Positions 11,024-22,977 of a stretch of DNA of 64,000 nucleotides are shown one piece after another; position 1 is the first letter of the stretch, and each line of letters starts with the position of its first letter. This DNA is from Melampsora larici-populina 98AG31 (lineage: Eukaryota; Basidiomycota; Pucciniomycetes; Pucciniales; Melampsoraceae): assembly GCF_000204055.1 (NCBI RefSeq), contig NW_006768799.1, positions 383,040 to 447,039 of the forward strand, given 5' to 3'. The translations under genes were made by a program, and so were the position numbers. Below the pieces are notes generated by a model, which searched no databases, was not told where the DNA came from, and worked only from the letters and a program-made list of their open reading frames with translations.

Positions 11024-12435
11024 CTAGATCAAACCGAGGAGACCACCATCGAGAAGACCACCAACAGCGGTTCCAAGGTTTGCAACCAAGAGACCGACTC
11101 CTTGTAAGAGAGCACCAAGGCCGTGGAAGAGAGGGTCGAGGATGACGATGAGGACGTGGAGTAAGGTGCTGAGGAGACCAAGTGATCGGAAACAGCCATT
11201 GGGACCTCCAGGTACTGGAACTGGGAAACCTCCGGGTACTGGAACTGGTACACCTCCGGGTACTGGAACTGGTACACCTCCAGGTACTGGAACTGGCACA
11301 CCTCCAGGTACTGGAATTGGCACACCACCTGGGAAACCACCTGGCACACCACCTGGGAAACCACCTGGAACACCTGGGAAACCACCTGGACCGAATCCAC
11401 CTGGAACTCCGGGGAATACACCTGGAACTCCGTGGATCCAGCTATCGACTGGGAAACCGAGAGGTGACCAGAGCTGAGGGTTGAAGTTGCAGGCCGAGAA
11501 GAATTGTTGAACCTCGACATGAAAGGTGATTGCAACACCGACGATCGATTGGATCAAGACAGATAGGACGGCAAAGGAGGCTATATGTAGGAAAAATAGT
11601 CAGTAATTTGGAATCCGACCTTAGCTTATATGGTTCAAGGAGGAGAACAGGTACTGACATTGGAAGGACCCGATAATACCAACACATTGAGTGTTGATGA
11701 TCGTGAGCATGCTTTGGATTTGAATGATCAGCGGGGAAAAAGTGGAGATGAACTAGAGACAAGATGCGTTAGCCAACCGCTGAACTCCCAAAATCGAAAG
11801 AGGAAAGACGTACGATTTGAGGGTTTCCTTGGAAAGAACATCCGCCTTGTAAAGTGGAGAACAGAGTTGAAAGACTGGTCACCATGATTTGGAACTGAAG
11901 TAAGATGGATTGAGGGTCTAGGCCACCGTTCCAGATGTTGACGGTGTTGGATGTGATGACAGCGTAGCTTTGAACGGTTGAAAAGAAGGTGTTCATCGGT
12001 GGTAAACCTCCGCCGCCGTGGAAGACGACCGGAGCATTCCAGCATGAAGTGGGCCCTGGAACAGGAAGACCTCCACCACAGCCACCAAAGCACTTCATCT
12101 TGAGATGGTCGCTACGAAAGTATAAGTGATAGTCAGTGACATCGCTCTACAGAGCTAGAAAAATTCAGACTCACTCGCCGCCGGCCTGTTCTTCACTACG
12201 AACGCTCAACCGAGCAACTGTCTCGGTTCGCGCCCTGAAGATAGACAAAGTCAGCATCGACTCATGAAACGGAATCCGAATGCAATCGCTTACAAATGAC
12301 GCGGACTGGCAGCAGCGGAGGCTAAGAACGATTCAAACAGAACAAGACCTCAGTTTTGCTCGAAAGAGAGTGCAGACTATAACCGAGGAACTGACCAGCA
12401 AGCACAAAGCCAAGATAAGCGAAGGAGATATGCAT
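11024..12435 (-). CDS. Secreted glycine/proline-rich repeat protein (358 aa)
   Basis: Six minus-strand exons join in frame: 12435-12396, 12321-12294, 12234-12175, 12111-11814, 11752-11659 and 11580-11024, total 1077 nt. The donors include perfect or near-perfect GTGAGT, GTACGT and GTCAGT sites. The product starts MHISFAYLGFVLAASAAASP, a clear signal peptide. Residues 45-70 are Cys/Gly-rich (CFGGCGGGLPVPGP). The middle is hydrophobic and Ser/Thr-rich with conserved-looking segments such as VNIWNGGLDPQSILLQFQIM and LQGGCSF. Residues about 215-300 are a tract of PGG and PVPGGVPV units, followed by a hydrophobic GLG/LL-rich tail. I recognise no named family. Secretion is supported by sequence; a cell-wall or surface role is inference from the repetitive hydrophobic composition. 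The opposite strand also shows long open frames across the repeat, but they are shadows. Confidence 0.75.
11211..11330 (-). repeat. Five tandem 24-bp units coding PVPGGVPV repeats
   Basis: The unit, ggtactggaactgg plus ten bases on the plus strand, starts at 11211, 11235, 11259, 11283 and 11307. The period is exactly 24 bp, so it encodes eight residues in the minus-strand gene. Further degenerate GGN-CCA units continue to about 11430. Confidence 0.85.
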
Positions 12436-14017
12436 CTTTGGTGATTTAGGATTAATGAGTGAAGGATGAAGGGATCGGAAAAATTACTACGATCAAAAGA
12501 AATGATATTAGGTCTATATCGTGAGGAGTTGTTGAGGAAAGAAAGGCAGGTATTTACTAGATGCGATTGGAAAACAAACGGATAGGCAAAAGACCAGTGA
12601 TGAAGAGCGGATGAGGGATGAAGCAGGTTGCTTCTGATGGCCATTTTATACTCGATTTGCTTCGACTGGCAGACCTCATCATCACGCTTGACACAGAAGT
12701 TCTGATCATGAAGCGCTGTTGGATTTGATATAGAACCACCCAAAAAGAACATCAAGAATTCTGACAGCTGCTCGATTTTTGAATCTTTTCAAATGGATTT
12801 GAAAAAGAAAGGACACTTCAAAAACAAATTATCTCATTTGAGCTCAAGAGTACACTACGGTCCAAACTTTAAGGGCAAATATGTCTTCAAAACACCTCCA
12901 GTAATGACATTTGAGAAACATGGGACTTACTTAGCAGTGACAAATCTGTTTTGTAATCGTGATGTGGATTTTGTGTTTTTGTAGAAAATATGTAAGGCTG
13001 ATGTATTTCTTATCATAATTTGAAAACATATATTCTTGAGGTATCTCAATACCTCACCAGAACATAAACTGCCCCAACGGATTGAAAAGCCTGCACCAAG
13101 ACCTGAGGCTTGACTTTGAAAAACCAAGTGATGAAAACCTTTGCTGAATTCGCATCACTAACCTTTCAGCAAAGTCATAGCTTGCTTTTCACATCTGTTC
13201 ACTCTTTGACTCCTTTTTCTTTCTATACGACTTCAGGTAAGACCTCTCTTTCTCTTCATCACCATTCTCCACATATTCAGACCTGTGTTAAGTCGATGAA
13301 GTCATGAAATATTGGATGCTGACATGTCCCCCATTTCGCATTTCCCATCTCGCTCAATCATTTCCATCGCTCTCGTTTGCAGCGTTTGGTTCGCTTTTGG
13401 TCAATAAACCTTGTCTCCTGCTTCAGCTCGACCTCATACATAGAAGTTCTAAGTATCACTTCAATTTTTGATTTTTTAGTCACCTAGAATCGGATCAATC
13501 GATCAATCGCGTCGCAATTGCTAGCAAATCAAGCTTCCATTCATTGATACCCTTTCAGTCTGCCTCCTTTATATACACCGATCCATAAAAAGCTGTGGTT
13601 CATTTCTTGTCTCGTTTGTGATCTCCACAAGTTGTATGTACACTCACTTCCCTTGCATGCAAAGATGTAATGCATCCTCATCACCATCTCACCTTGATGA
13701 GTTCTTGAGCCCAAACTCGTGACGAGCCCAGTTCCCCAACGTGCAGGCGGGTGCAGTAACCAATTTTTCAAAAAAATAACCCCATCGGATCGACTCCTTT
13801 TTGAACTGAGTGTATGTTCAGTCAAGGTTTTATAATATAAGAAAAACATTTCCACGACAATTCCCTGATGTACAACGTACATATTTGAAACTTAATCACG
13901 TATGTTTACGTTACATTTTTACTGGGGATGTTTTCAACATATGAGGACAACATGCTGGAAACAGGTGATGGAAAACATGTCACGATTACAAATCTTTTGA
14001 TCCGTAGTGTATACATT
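12436..14017. other. Upstream region of the Gly/Pro-rich gene, no gene seen
   Basis: Contains the promoter of the minus-strand gene starting at 12435 and then about 1.5 kb without a supported gene. A 113-codon open frame at 13541-13882 (minus) has no signature or splice partner. I see no RNA gene. Confidence 0.4.
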
Positions 14018-14019
14018 TA

Positions 14020-14176
14020 GGGTACTCAAAGTAAGTATGCACACATACATACTTTTATGTGCATACTTTTATTTGACGGGGAAAAAGAAAAAAATATACT
14101 TTTGGCCTCGGTCTCCCCGCCAAAAAAAAGTATGCAGCGAAAAGTATGTACGTGTGCATACTTACTTTGAGTACCC
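14020..14176. mobile_element. 157-bp MITE with 25-bp perfect terminal inverted repeats
   Basis: The left end 14020-14044 begins gggtactcaaagtaagtatg. The right end 14152-14176 is its exact reverse complement over 25 bases. The element is flanked on both sides by TA, the target duplication typical of Tc1/mariner elements. The interior has no coding capacity and folds further through imperfect repeats of agtatg. This is a non-autonomous element; superfamily placement rests on the TA duplication only. Confidence 0.85.
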
Positions 14177-14180
14177 TAAT

Positions 14181-14934
14181 TGATCGGACCGAAATCCTGA
14201 TGCCTGGAACATGTCAAATATACAAATTTGAAATCCCAAAACTCTTCAACTTTCACTCTTGGGATTTATGACCTCGATACAATTGATTATTGCTCAGAAG
14301 AGCTCCGAAGACCTGAAGGGCTGTGGAAGCGGGAACCGGTGGAAGCAGAGTCGGCTCTCAAAATGAGAGCACGAGCCACGCGCAGTGATTAATATTGGAA
14401 TTCATATTTGAAGTTACCTTTCTCACGTATAACTGTGTCACACCTGTCGACTCCTGTTTGGCAAAACCCGGCGGGAAAGGGCGGGAAACCGAGAGGAAAC
14501 CAGGTGTTATGTCGGCGTGGTTTATTCATCGCCTTCTTCTAATCCTATCCATAATCTTTAGGATGGCGATTGAAGGCTTCTAAACAACTCATCATGATAC
14601 TAAAGTCTCATTGTAATTGATCTACCATTCCACAAAAAATGCTTTCAATTCTACTTAAACTTATGCTAAGATCATAATTTGACAATCCTTTAATATTCCG
14701 AATGTAATTGAAGCTGGGGTTTTTCATAATACAAACATATTTGGTCCCTGATAATGACCCACACGGTTGAGTTCTCCCCAATCAGAGACCACCAGTAGAT
14801 AAAGGGGAGCTTTGAGGATCACTGTGATCTTGAAACTACCCAAATCAATGTCTCTGATGATGAAAGGGAGTCCATGTGTCAGTTTGTTTCCTTATCTCCA
14901 TGCTTTTATAAAGTTGTGGTGTGAGGGACTGTTG
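14181..14934. other. Region between two inverted-repeat elements
   Basis: About 750 bp with no supported gene. A 62-codon open frame (14395-14583) has no recognisable features. The sequence looks like ordinary intergenic DNA between the MITE and the long inverted-repeat element. Confidence 0.4.
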
Positions 14935-14935
14935 A

Positions 14936-15751
14936 CACTACAAGAAAGATAATATTTTCTGGGCAGAAAATTAAATTATTGATACACAAAAATATTGAGA
15001 GGCCAGGAGGAGAGCAAAAAATGAATAAAAATATGCATCTTGTTCCCTGCGTTGAGAACTTCACTCTGCATATTTTTCCGTATTTTTACAGTCCATATTG
15101 ATAAGTGTACTAACAATAAACCTTCACAATCATCCAATTACAACCTGTAACAAGCACTGAAATTTGGCTCATTAGTGTTTAGAGAAACTTTTGATTTCTG
15201 AAAATACTCATAAATTTTTCAATTTGGGTCCAAAACGCTCGATTGTGGGTGCATTGGTAAGCTGGAATTGTCCTCCAAATAGTTCATAATAGGACCACAC
15301 GGCATGCTGGTCTGCTAAAAAAGATATCATCTTTTTTATACATTTGTACATACAGATCCATAGAATGATTGTCATACTAGCTACATAGTTCTTGATCTTA
15401 TGAAAGTTCGAGAGGAAGAGTTCAGCTTTCTAATGCACTTACAATCGAGTGTTTTGAGGCAGATTTGACAAGGTTATAGGTGTTTTCAGAAATCAAAAGT
15501 TTCTCTAAACACTAATGAGCCAAATTTCAGTGCTTGTTACAGGTTGTAATTGGATGATTATGAAGGTTTATTGTTAGTACACTTATCAATATGGACTGTA
15601 AAAATATGGAAAAATATGGAGAGTGAAGCTCTCACCACAGGGAACAAGATGCATATTTTTATTTATTTTTTGCCCTTCTCCTGGCCTCTCAATATTTTTG
15701 TGTATCAATAATTTAATTTTCTGCCCAGAAAATATTATATTTTGTGTAGTG
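14936..15751. mobile_element. CACTA-like non-autonomous element with ~270-bp inverted arms
   Basis: The left arm (about 14936-15204) and right arm (about 15483-15751) are inverted copies, over 90 percent identical by eye. The ends read CACTACAAGAAAG and, inverted, CACTACACAAAAT, matching the CACTA terminal signature. The flanking triplets are TGA at 14933-14935 and TGA at 15752-15754, the 3-bp duplication expected of CACTA transposons. The 278-bp centre has no coding capacity. The flanks share a longer, imperfect similarity (gtgtgagggactgttg against gtgtgagagactgctg), so a longer diverged duplication is an alternative reading. Confidence 0.8.
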
Positions 15752-15754
15752 TGA

Positions 15755-17386
15755 GAGACTGCTGTCTCCATCACCAGTGTTCCAGATGTTGTGAAAGGTA
15801 GTTGGAACTTAATTCATCAATCATTACAAGACTACAATGAGGACAAATGTTTTTGGTCCCTAGTCCAATGCTGTTTGACCTATGGTCATGGCAAACAATG
15901 AGGGCCCCAATACATTTTGTGCCACATCATTTGGACAATGGCATAAACCTGCACTTTTTTCCTCAGTGATGCTATTCAACAGGAGACGTCTTCCATAAAA
16001 ATTAATGTTATCAGATTTCTGACTCCAAGGCAAATAATTTCTATAGATGTTTCATTGAACATGTGTCATTTGTGTCAACAGTGTACTTGTTTGGGGTTTC
16101 AAAAGCACTACTTGATCAAATTATTTTCCAAAGGCCCTGTTTGATCAAGCTAGCACTTTTCATTTGATTTCAAAAAAAAAACATTGAAATACCACATCAA
16201 CAGAATATATGACATGTGTATTGCTTTGATAATCCTTGAATCATGTATGTACATATTTACCCAGTTATTCCTTTTTCCAATGCAAAAATGTGGCCTTTTG
16301 TCAAAATTCTGTCAATGAATCTGTGCCTTTTCCCCAGTGGATTCAAAAGCACTCAAAATTCCATCTCACTTTGACTTGGGTAGGTGGTGTTTGCTTTGGT
16401 TTGCAAAGCATGAACACTCACCTTCTCATTATTTGAGGTCAAGCAATACTTGTTCATCTACTTTGTATTTGATGACCCAATAAGTCTTTCTTCAACAACT
16501 CATTCAAATACCACACCTGCACTTTATTTTCTGTGGACCTGGTTGTGACACAACTTCCCCTTTCTTCTCTTTGTTCTGACTTTAAAACATGTTTTTCCAT
16601 TGTTTTTAGCTTTCCAGATATTTCTGCTTGTTCAAAACAAAACCTCTTGATATTGGTGCTAATTTTTTGTATCATTGGATCCAGGAGGGCCCCATCTAGC
16701 CAGACATACTGCATCAAGAATTGGGATGTCTCTGACATCCTTGAGATGTACTATCATTTTCCTACTAGTACTACCCCATTTGTACTTAATTAGAATATTG
16801 TTGACCATATAATGTGACCTCTCTTGTTGTAGAGATGGATCTTCAAGGAGCTTCTCTGATACATTCAAATAACCAATTTCCTGTTGGGAATCATACTGTG
16901 GACCTTTTTATACAACTTCAAATGTCTTGAGGTATTCTAGTATTCAATTTGGTATGCAACTTTTGTAAGGTAACTTCATTTCAGCATCCAGGCCAAAGGT
17001 TGTTGGTCTGAGGTGGAATTTGAACATAGCTGTCAGGGTGAGGTTATTTTTGGGCTGGCATTTCACCTTCTTAGACTATGTATCCTCAAGGCACTTGATG
17101 ATTGACCTCTACACAAATATAAATCACAATTCTTACAAGACACAATGGAAAAACCCATCATGACTACAGGTTTTAGATGATCCAGCCGGGTGAAGAGACA
17201 TGATCACATGTTCACAGTGGGCCGCACCAGCCACAGGGGCCCTAGTACAATTTAAATTAGAACTTTTACCCCAATCATAACAAATATCCATCCCTATTTA
17301 AGTTATGCCTCCCCCACGACACAGGCATGCTATTTTCCTCACCCGGTATGCTAGAAAAGGAAAAGAGTAAGCCACAATCCCTTCAC
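15755..17386. other. AT-rich region without recognised features
   Basis: About 1.6 kb between two inverted-repeat elements. Only short uncorrelated open frames on both strands are present. I found no family motif, RNA gene or strong repeat. Confidence 0.4.
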
Positions 17387-17389
17387 TAT

Positions 17390-17562
17390 CACAGGAAACA
17401 AGAGACAATTTTCCCGTGGGAAGACCGATTACACATAATGTAGTTTCTGAGCCATAATGTACAAATAACACAGATATAACACCAAAATAATACATTTTGG
17501 CTCATTAACTGAGTCAGATACAATTGGTTTTCCCGCGGGAAAATTGTCCCTTGTTTCCTGTG
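17390..17562. mobile_element. 173-bp MITE with ~33-bp terminal inverted repeats
   Basis: The left end cacaggaaacaagagacaat (from 17390) and the right end (to 17562) are inverted copies over about 33 bases with two mismatches, including cccgtggga against cccgcggga. Both sides are flanked by TAT (17387-17389 and 17563-17565), a possible 3-bp target duplication. There is no coding capacity inside. Confidence 0.75.
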
Positions 17563-17565
17563 TAT

Positions 17566-20500
17566 CACTACTCCTCATTTCATAATCATTCCTATTATTA
17601 GTCATTTATCTACTTATATTATTATCTTTCATGTCCAAAGCTATCATGCCACTAGCTCTTTTATATTGATTACTTTGTTTAGTTTCATAAGAACTTGTGT
17701 CAACACTAAATTCAGCCTGAACCATTCGTGTCTATCCTTTTCTCTTTATTACTATATTACTTGATCAAACCCAATAGGCCAGATTATATTTGATCATACC
17801 CACTATTTTCATTCATCCTTATCTTATTTGCTTGATATCTGATTGTGTAGTTTAGTGATCAATTATAGTGACTGAGGTGATAGGAGTCTCACCTCTATAT
17901 TTGTCATGGGTTCCTCAGGAAATCTCTAGATAGGATTTGATGCTGTTCAGAGACTGGTGGTCCATGTTCTGCTGTTCTGGTGCTGTGTCCAGACTCCATA
18001 TTCTTTCATTTGTCTAGCAAGGAGAGCAAGTGTTGGAGAGATGGAGATTCTGGAAGTGCTGCGCCTCAGACTTCTAATAATTTGTCTTCCTGGAGTGTTT
18101 GACCTCCTCTGGCAGGTCCTACCACTGTGGAATACTGTCTCTTACCTAGAGACCAGCAGACCATTTGAGTGTGGTTTGGGGGTAGTTGCAAAGGGGGAGA
18201 CAAATTGTATGGGGACTAAAATTCCATCCTAAATTCACCACCTTTGGGGAAAGAACAAGCCTGAGAACATCAGACTTCTTATCCCCCGTTGGTGGGTTTT
18301 TTGAAATTTTGAAAAGAAAAGTTTAAATTCCTACTTGCAGGACTGCCAGTTTTCAGCTTGGGAGAATTTGGAAGAGGGTAGTTAAAGTGAAAATTTTCCT
18401 TTCTTCTTTTCTTCCAAATTCATGAACACATGGAGATGACATGTGTCTCTCCTTGTGACATCCTGGCTGTACCTGACATTCTGTTTGCTCTCCAGAATGG
18501 AATTCCATGTGCCTCTGTAATCCCTGGGAAAACAAACAATTTTGTTGTTATGGTGTGATGGTTTCATGTTTTGGTGAGGTTGATGATGATTAGTTCAATG
18601 GCTTTGTGATTGTCTTTGAATTTACCTGACACGTCTTGGCTGTCATCTGGTCAGCAGATCACAGAGGTAAGGTGACGGGGGATTGATCTGTTCCTCAATG
18701 AGGCCCAGGGTACCCAAATGGTTGATGAGTTTTGGTACCAACAGGTTGAACTTTGTACAGTACTATCTCACACATTTGTATTGCCAACTTTGGGGGGTGG
18801 AAACATATACCCAACTCACATGAGAGCCAGGCTGTCTACCTCTACAACCTTTCGAATGCTTTCCAATTGCTCATCTCTGGAGCACAGTGATAGAAACTTA
18901 GAAAACAATTGAATACACTTCTTGATTAAATTTTCTGGTTGCTGAGCTTACATTCAGACCATCAAGGATACAATCAAAGATCTTTTCACATGTTCAGTTA
19001 GAGCATCAGTGTTATAGCCTGCTTCAGGGGGCCATGCATTGGGGACAGAGAGAGGGATAGATTCCAGAGTACTATTTATGATTATTGTAGCATGAGGATA
19101 GTGTAATACAAATGGAGCATTGGTCTTGCATGAGGTTTAGGGTATCATATGTCACAAGTTGTGATCCCTCTGTGATCTCTGACGGGATCATTACCAGTCA
19201 TGTTGTGGGCGCGTCCTTTTTCTAACAGGCGCGCCCAGGCGCAAAAAATCTTGATTGGACTGGTGCAGGCGCACCTTTTGCCCTCAAAAAGTATAAAAAA
19301 GGGAAAAATCTTCTACACCAGCAGAGGCCAGTATTACAGTGCCAGTAGTTGCCAATAAGAGAATTATAGACATTGATTGTAAGGTAGATTGCAAGAGATA
19401 TTACAATGAAAGGAAGTTGACTGTGATTCTATACACATGAAACTCTTACAGTGACTTGCTTACATATGTCTTTTGGGCAAGACTTGGTCTGTAAAGTGAC
19501 AACAGATCAGAGTGAGGTAGACTGTTGGACCAAAACCTTATTACCATGATGAAGCAACACTCCTCAAAGTCCTCTCCAGGCATTTCAGATGGAGATGGCT
19601 TGCAAAACTGACAAAAACCCGCAGACTAACTATGGGGTGCGCCCCTACATATTTTGAAGTTTTGGGGTGCTACCAGGCGCGACTTTTTTGCGCTTTTTGC
19701 ACCACGCCCACAACATGAATTACCAGCAGCACTGGGCCTTCTAACAACCACAATACAAGTTGTTTCACAATCCCATGGGACAAAAACCAAGGCACCACGC
19801 CTTCTAAACAACCTGTATAGATACCACATTGTGTAAGATTGAACCATGACCCTGCAGATATGGACAGCCACATAGGCCTATTATATCAACCCAATGGGGC
19901 AAATTGTCCAAACCTTTCCAAAACCTGATCTCCAATTTGGACTACTTGAATTATCAATATGATGTGGCTGGCCTCAGTGGGCTGTATATGATATCCATGT
20001 TCATATTTGAGCCCTTGGATTTGCCAAATTTTTGCAAGCTTATAGGAAAGCAGGTATACACCTACTTTCCTGTCACTTGGCCTTTGTACGGTAAGCCAAT
20101 TGAGTCCTATTTTAAAAGACCCAGTGCAGATTCAAGATGGGGGTGCAGCTAATAATTTACTAGCAAAGAGCAAATTTTTTGCGGAAAGAAGGAAATCTAA
20201 AAAGTGGTAAACAAGGGTATTACTGGTATAATTCATATGTAGTTGTTTGATTAGTAAGAATTAAGGTTGGCCAAGAGTTTTGGAGTATTTTTATGGTTAT
20301 TCATAAGATGAGTCATGATTGTGATGCTGTGTATGAACAGAATCAAAGAAGAAAGTGAGCAAAACATGCATAAAAGTGTTCATGGGCATAAAACACATCA
20401 GTAGTTTTTCATCAATTACATATGTCAAATCTTGTCTTACCAGACTGAGTCAGGTATAAATTGACACAGAATAATATGTTTAGTCACATAAGCCCTGCAA

Positions 20501-22024
20501 ATCAATAGTAATTGGAGTGTTGTGAAAAAGGTATAATGGATCAAAGACAAAATCAATGAAATTGAAATTTGCAAATTTGGCTTACATGTGCATATGTAAA
20601 TTGTATTGTACATGTAACTTGTTTGAAAACCTTATTTCATCAATCTTTACAGCTCAATTACTCATTCATCACATATAATAAATACCTCATGTAATACCAA
20701 GGATTGATCAGAATCATGAGATCTACAAGATGAACCTTAGTAATCAAAAATTGGAGCACTTTGGAAAAATTCTGTAATCTTCAAAATGGTTTACAGCTCA
20801 GTTCACATCAATTTGGAAGCTTGATTCCTCATAAGAATAGATCAACAATAATAGGGTGGTTCAAGAGGGGCTTTTACAGCCTGTTTTAAAGTTTTATGTC
20901 TTGTTTGGAAGCCTTAAACTTTAAGTAAAATTTCAACTATATACAGTTCGGCAATCACCAAAACAGTCTTAAAATTTATAAATTGCCACCCCGTCATCCA
21001 AAAAAGGTCAGGGACAATGCGCAAAAAAATTGCTTCCACCTTTTGTTCTTTTTGTTGTTGTTTGTGGATTGTAATGTTTTTTGGTCAAACACAAAAGATT
21101 GGGAGTTGAAAGGTGAGGTGTGGAAGATGATGTCCTTCCGCTGATTTTATCATCAGCCACTTAAGCAGGACATTGAGTTTCATAAGCACCATCAAAACAA
21201 AAAAAAGGTGAAAACAAAGTGAAGTAGAAAAAAAAAGTTGGAAATGAAGTCCCTGAAATTACAGCTCCTTAATACACTGGAAATGTACAATCAATCTTTT
21301 TAAGGACCAAACAACCCTAAAGAGAGTCATTGTAAGATGGCGCCCACGTGGTTTGCTTTGCTTGACTTGAACAGCCTGAATCATAGTGGCTTATTTAAAG
21401 TTTATGCAATTATTCATAATATCAGAAAAGGATTTAAATGATTATTAAGATGTGTACAAGTGGTTTTTTGGAGGTTTTTGTCCAAAATGATTGGTTTTTG
21501 AGGATATTGACCTTTATTCAAAGATTGTAATTGAAGTTATATACTACAAGGTTGAGGATTTTGGATGTTTCCCTCTTCTCTTCATCATTTACAGAATTAT
21601 CATTTTGTTCATCATTATGAAATGATTTTAATAGTACCTTATAAAGAGAAATCTACTTGAGTCATGTAGCTTTGTGACTTATAAAGCCTTTTGGGAATAA
21701 TATAAAAAGGATATTGCGATTCATTCTCTTTGTTATCAGACTGGAGTAACACTAAAGGTGTTGAGAGATACTCAAAATCAGTTGCTTTTCATTTTAAAAA
21801 CTTGTGCTTTTGGTCCCTTCAAAGAACAATATATATTGCACTTTGGTTCCTTATCGATCAACAAAGATCTTTCTGATTGATTTGTTTTAGGAGAACAGTA
21901 TGTAGACATCTTCTGCTAGCTATTTTATTAGTAAATTATTCCCTCTTACTAAGAGGCAAATTGGTGGGCCATTTTGATTTCAAGGAGGATGGAAAGACTT
22001 AAAGGCTAAATGATTCGTGCTGAC
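17566..22024. other. Long gene-poor region, probably decayed repeats
   Basis: About 4.5 kb in which I could not support a gene. The texture differs from the genes: no codon-biased frames and mixed short motifs. Near 19205-19275 and 19635-19710, blocks of ggcgc/caggcgc and gcgcccc repeats stand out in the AT-rich background. Near 20865-21320 the ends read agggtggtt and aacaaccct in inverted orientation, too weak to call an element. Decayed transposon sequence is likely, but no protein remnant is recognisable. Confidence 0.4.
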
Positions 22025-22029
22025 CCTTG

Positions 22030-22510
22030 CCATCTTTTCTTCTTGGTTTGAATCTGAATATCAGAGGTTCTTTTTTGACCTAAGAAATACAGTAATTCAA
22101 AGGCTCAGTCAGTCTCTAAAGGACAGATGCCACATTGACTCTTCATCACAACTGCTTAACATGAAATGCTGATGCTTGATCAGGATGGAAGACCAGTTGG
22201 ATATACGAGGTAGATCTTTACGTTCCCTTATCTGGAAGTTGCAAGCGGCCATTTTTGCAACTGTCACAGTCTACAGAATCCCAAAATAGTTCTTCCAGAT
22301 CTCAAAAGCTCGTGCATCAATTCCCAGATAGTAGCCAAGACCCAAGCTGTCGGTTTCACATTGCTAGTACACTTTTGGAAAGAGTAGACTTACAACTGAC
22401 CATCGTGTCAAATTTTTGTACCTTGAGAGGCTCAGTGTTCCTGCTGTTGGGCCAAAGCGCGACATGTAGAACGTTGAGACTCGATTTGAGGGGCAAAGAT
22501 CTGCAAAGAT
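22030..22510 (+). repeat. Diverged repeat, copy A (partner at 29195-29640)
   Basis: Three short blocks appear in the same order and orientation near 29.2-29.6 kb: ctcagtca with its flanks, ttcatcacaactgctt (against ttcatcacaaccgctt) and ggccaaagcgcgacat. Spacing between blocks differs by 11 and about 64 bp. The pair looks like two old copies of one repeat family. I see no coding signal in either. Confidence 0.5.
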
Positions 22511-22788
22511 TCGTTGCCAGACTTTTTACTTGTAGTTGGAACGGGTTTTAACTTAAGGGAATCGGTACAGGCTAAGGGTAGATCTATAGAGCGGAAGGTC
22601 ATGAAGGTTTTCACAATAAGCGGTTCTTCTAGATCAATCTTTGATCTTATGGTAATCAAGCTTTTGACGGTTTTCAAGAAGCTCTATTCCTATTTAGCTT
22701 CTTTACCTCCTAAAAGTTTCCCACCATTGTCAAACTATTATTCTTCGAATTTGTACTCATCCAGAATCTATTATCAACAAAAAACTTA

Positions 22789-22807
22789 GGCCCCGTTTGG
22801 GAGCGGT
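22789..22807 (+). repeat. Left terminal inverted repeat of the Harbinger element
   Basis: 19 bp, ggccccgtttgggagcggt, the perfect inverted partner of 26935-26953. It is preceded by the TTA target duplication. Confidence 0.95.
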
Positions 22808-22977
22808 GATAAAGTGTACAGTACTGTAAAAGTGTACTACATTTTTGGGTCCGATAATGCAGTAAAGACAAAAAACCACTTGCAAAGTGTGGTACAATTA
22901 TAATTCCTGTTTTTTGGCCATACTTGTTTGGCAGAATGACACCAACTTCATAACATCTCCATACTGCCGTATCCAAA

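Noticed and set aside
11142..11484. Plus-strand Gly/Thr/Pro-rich open frames
   Set aside because: They are antisense shadows of the tandem repeat in the minus-strand secreted protein; no start context, splice partners or signal peptide.
20865..21320. Possible MITE with agggtggtt/aaccaaacaaccct ends
   Set aside because: The inverted ends match over too few bases and no target duplication is visible.
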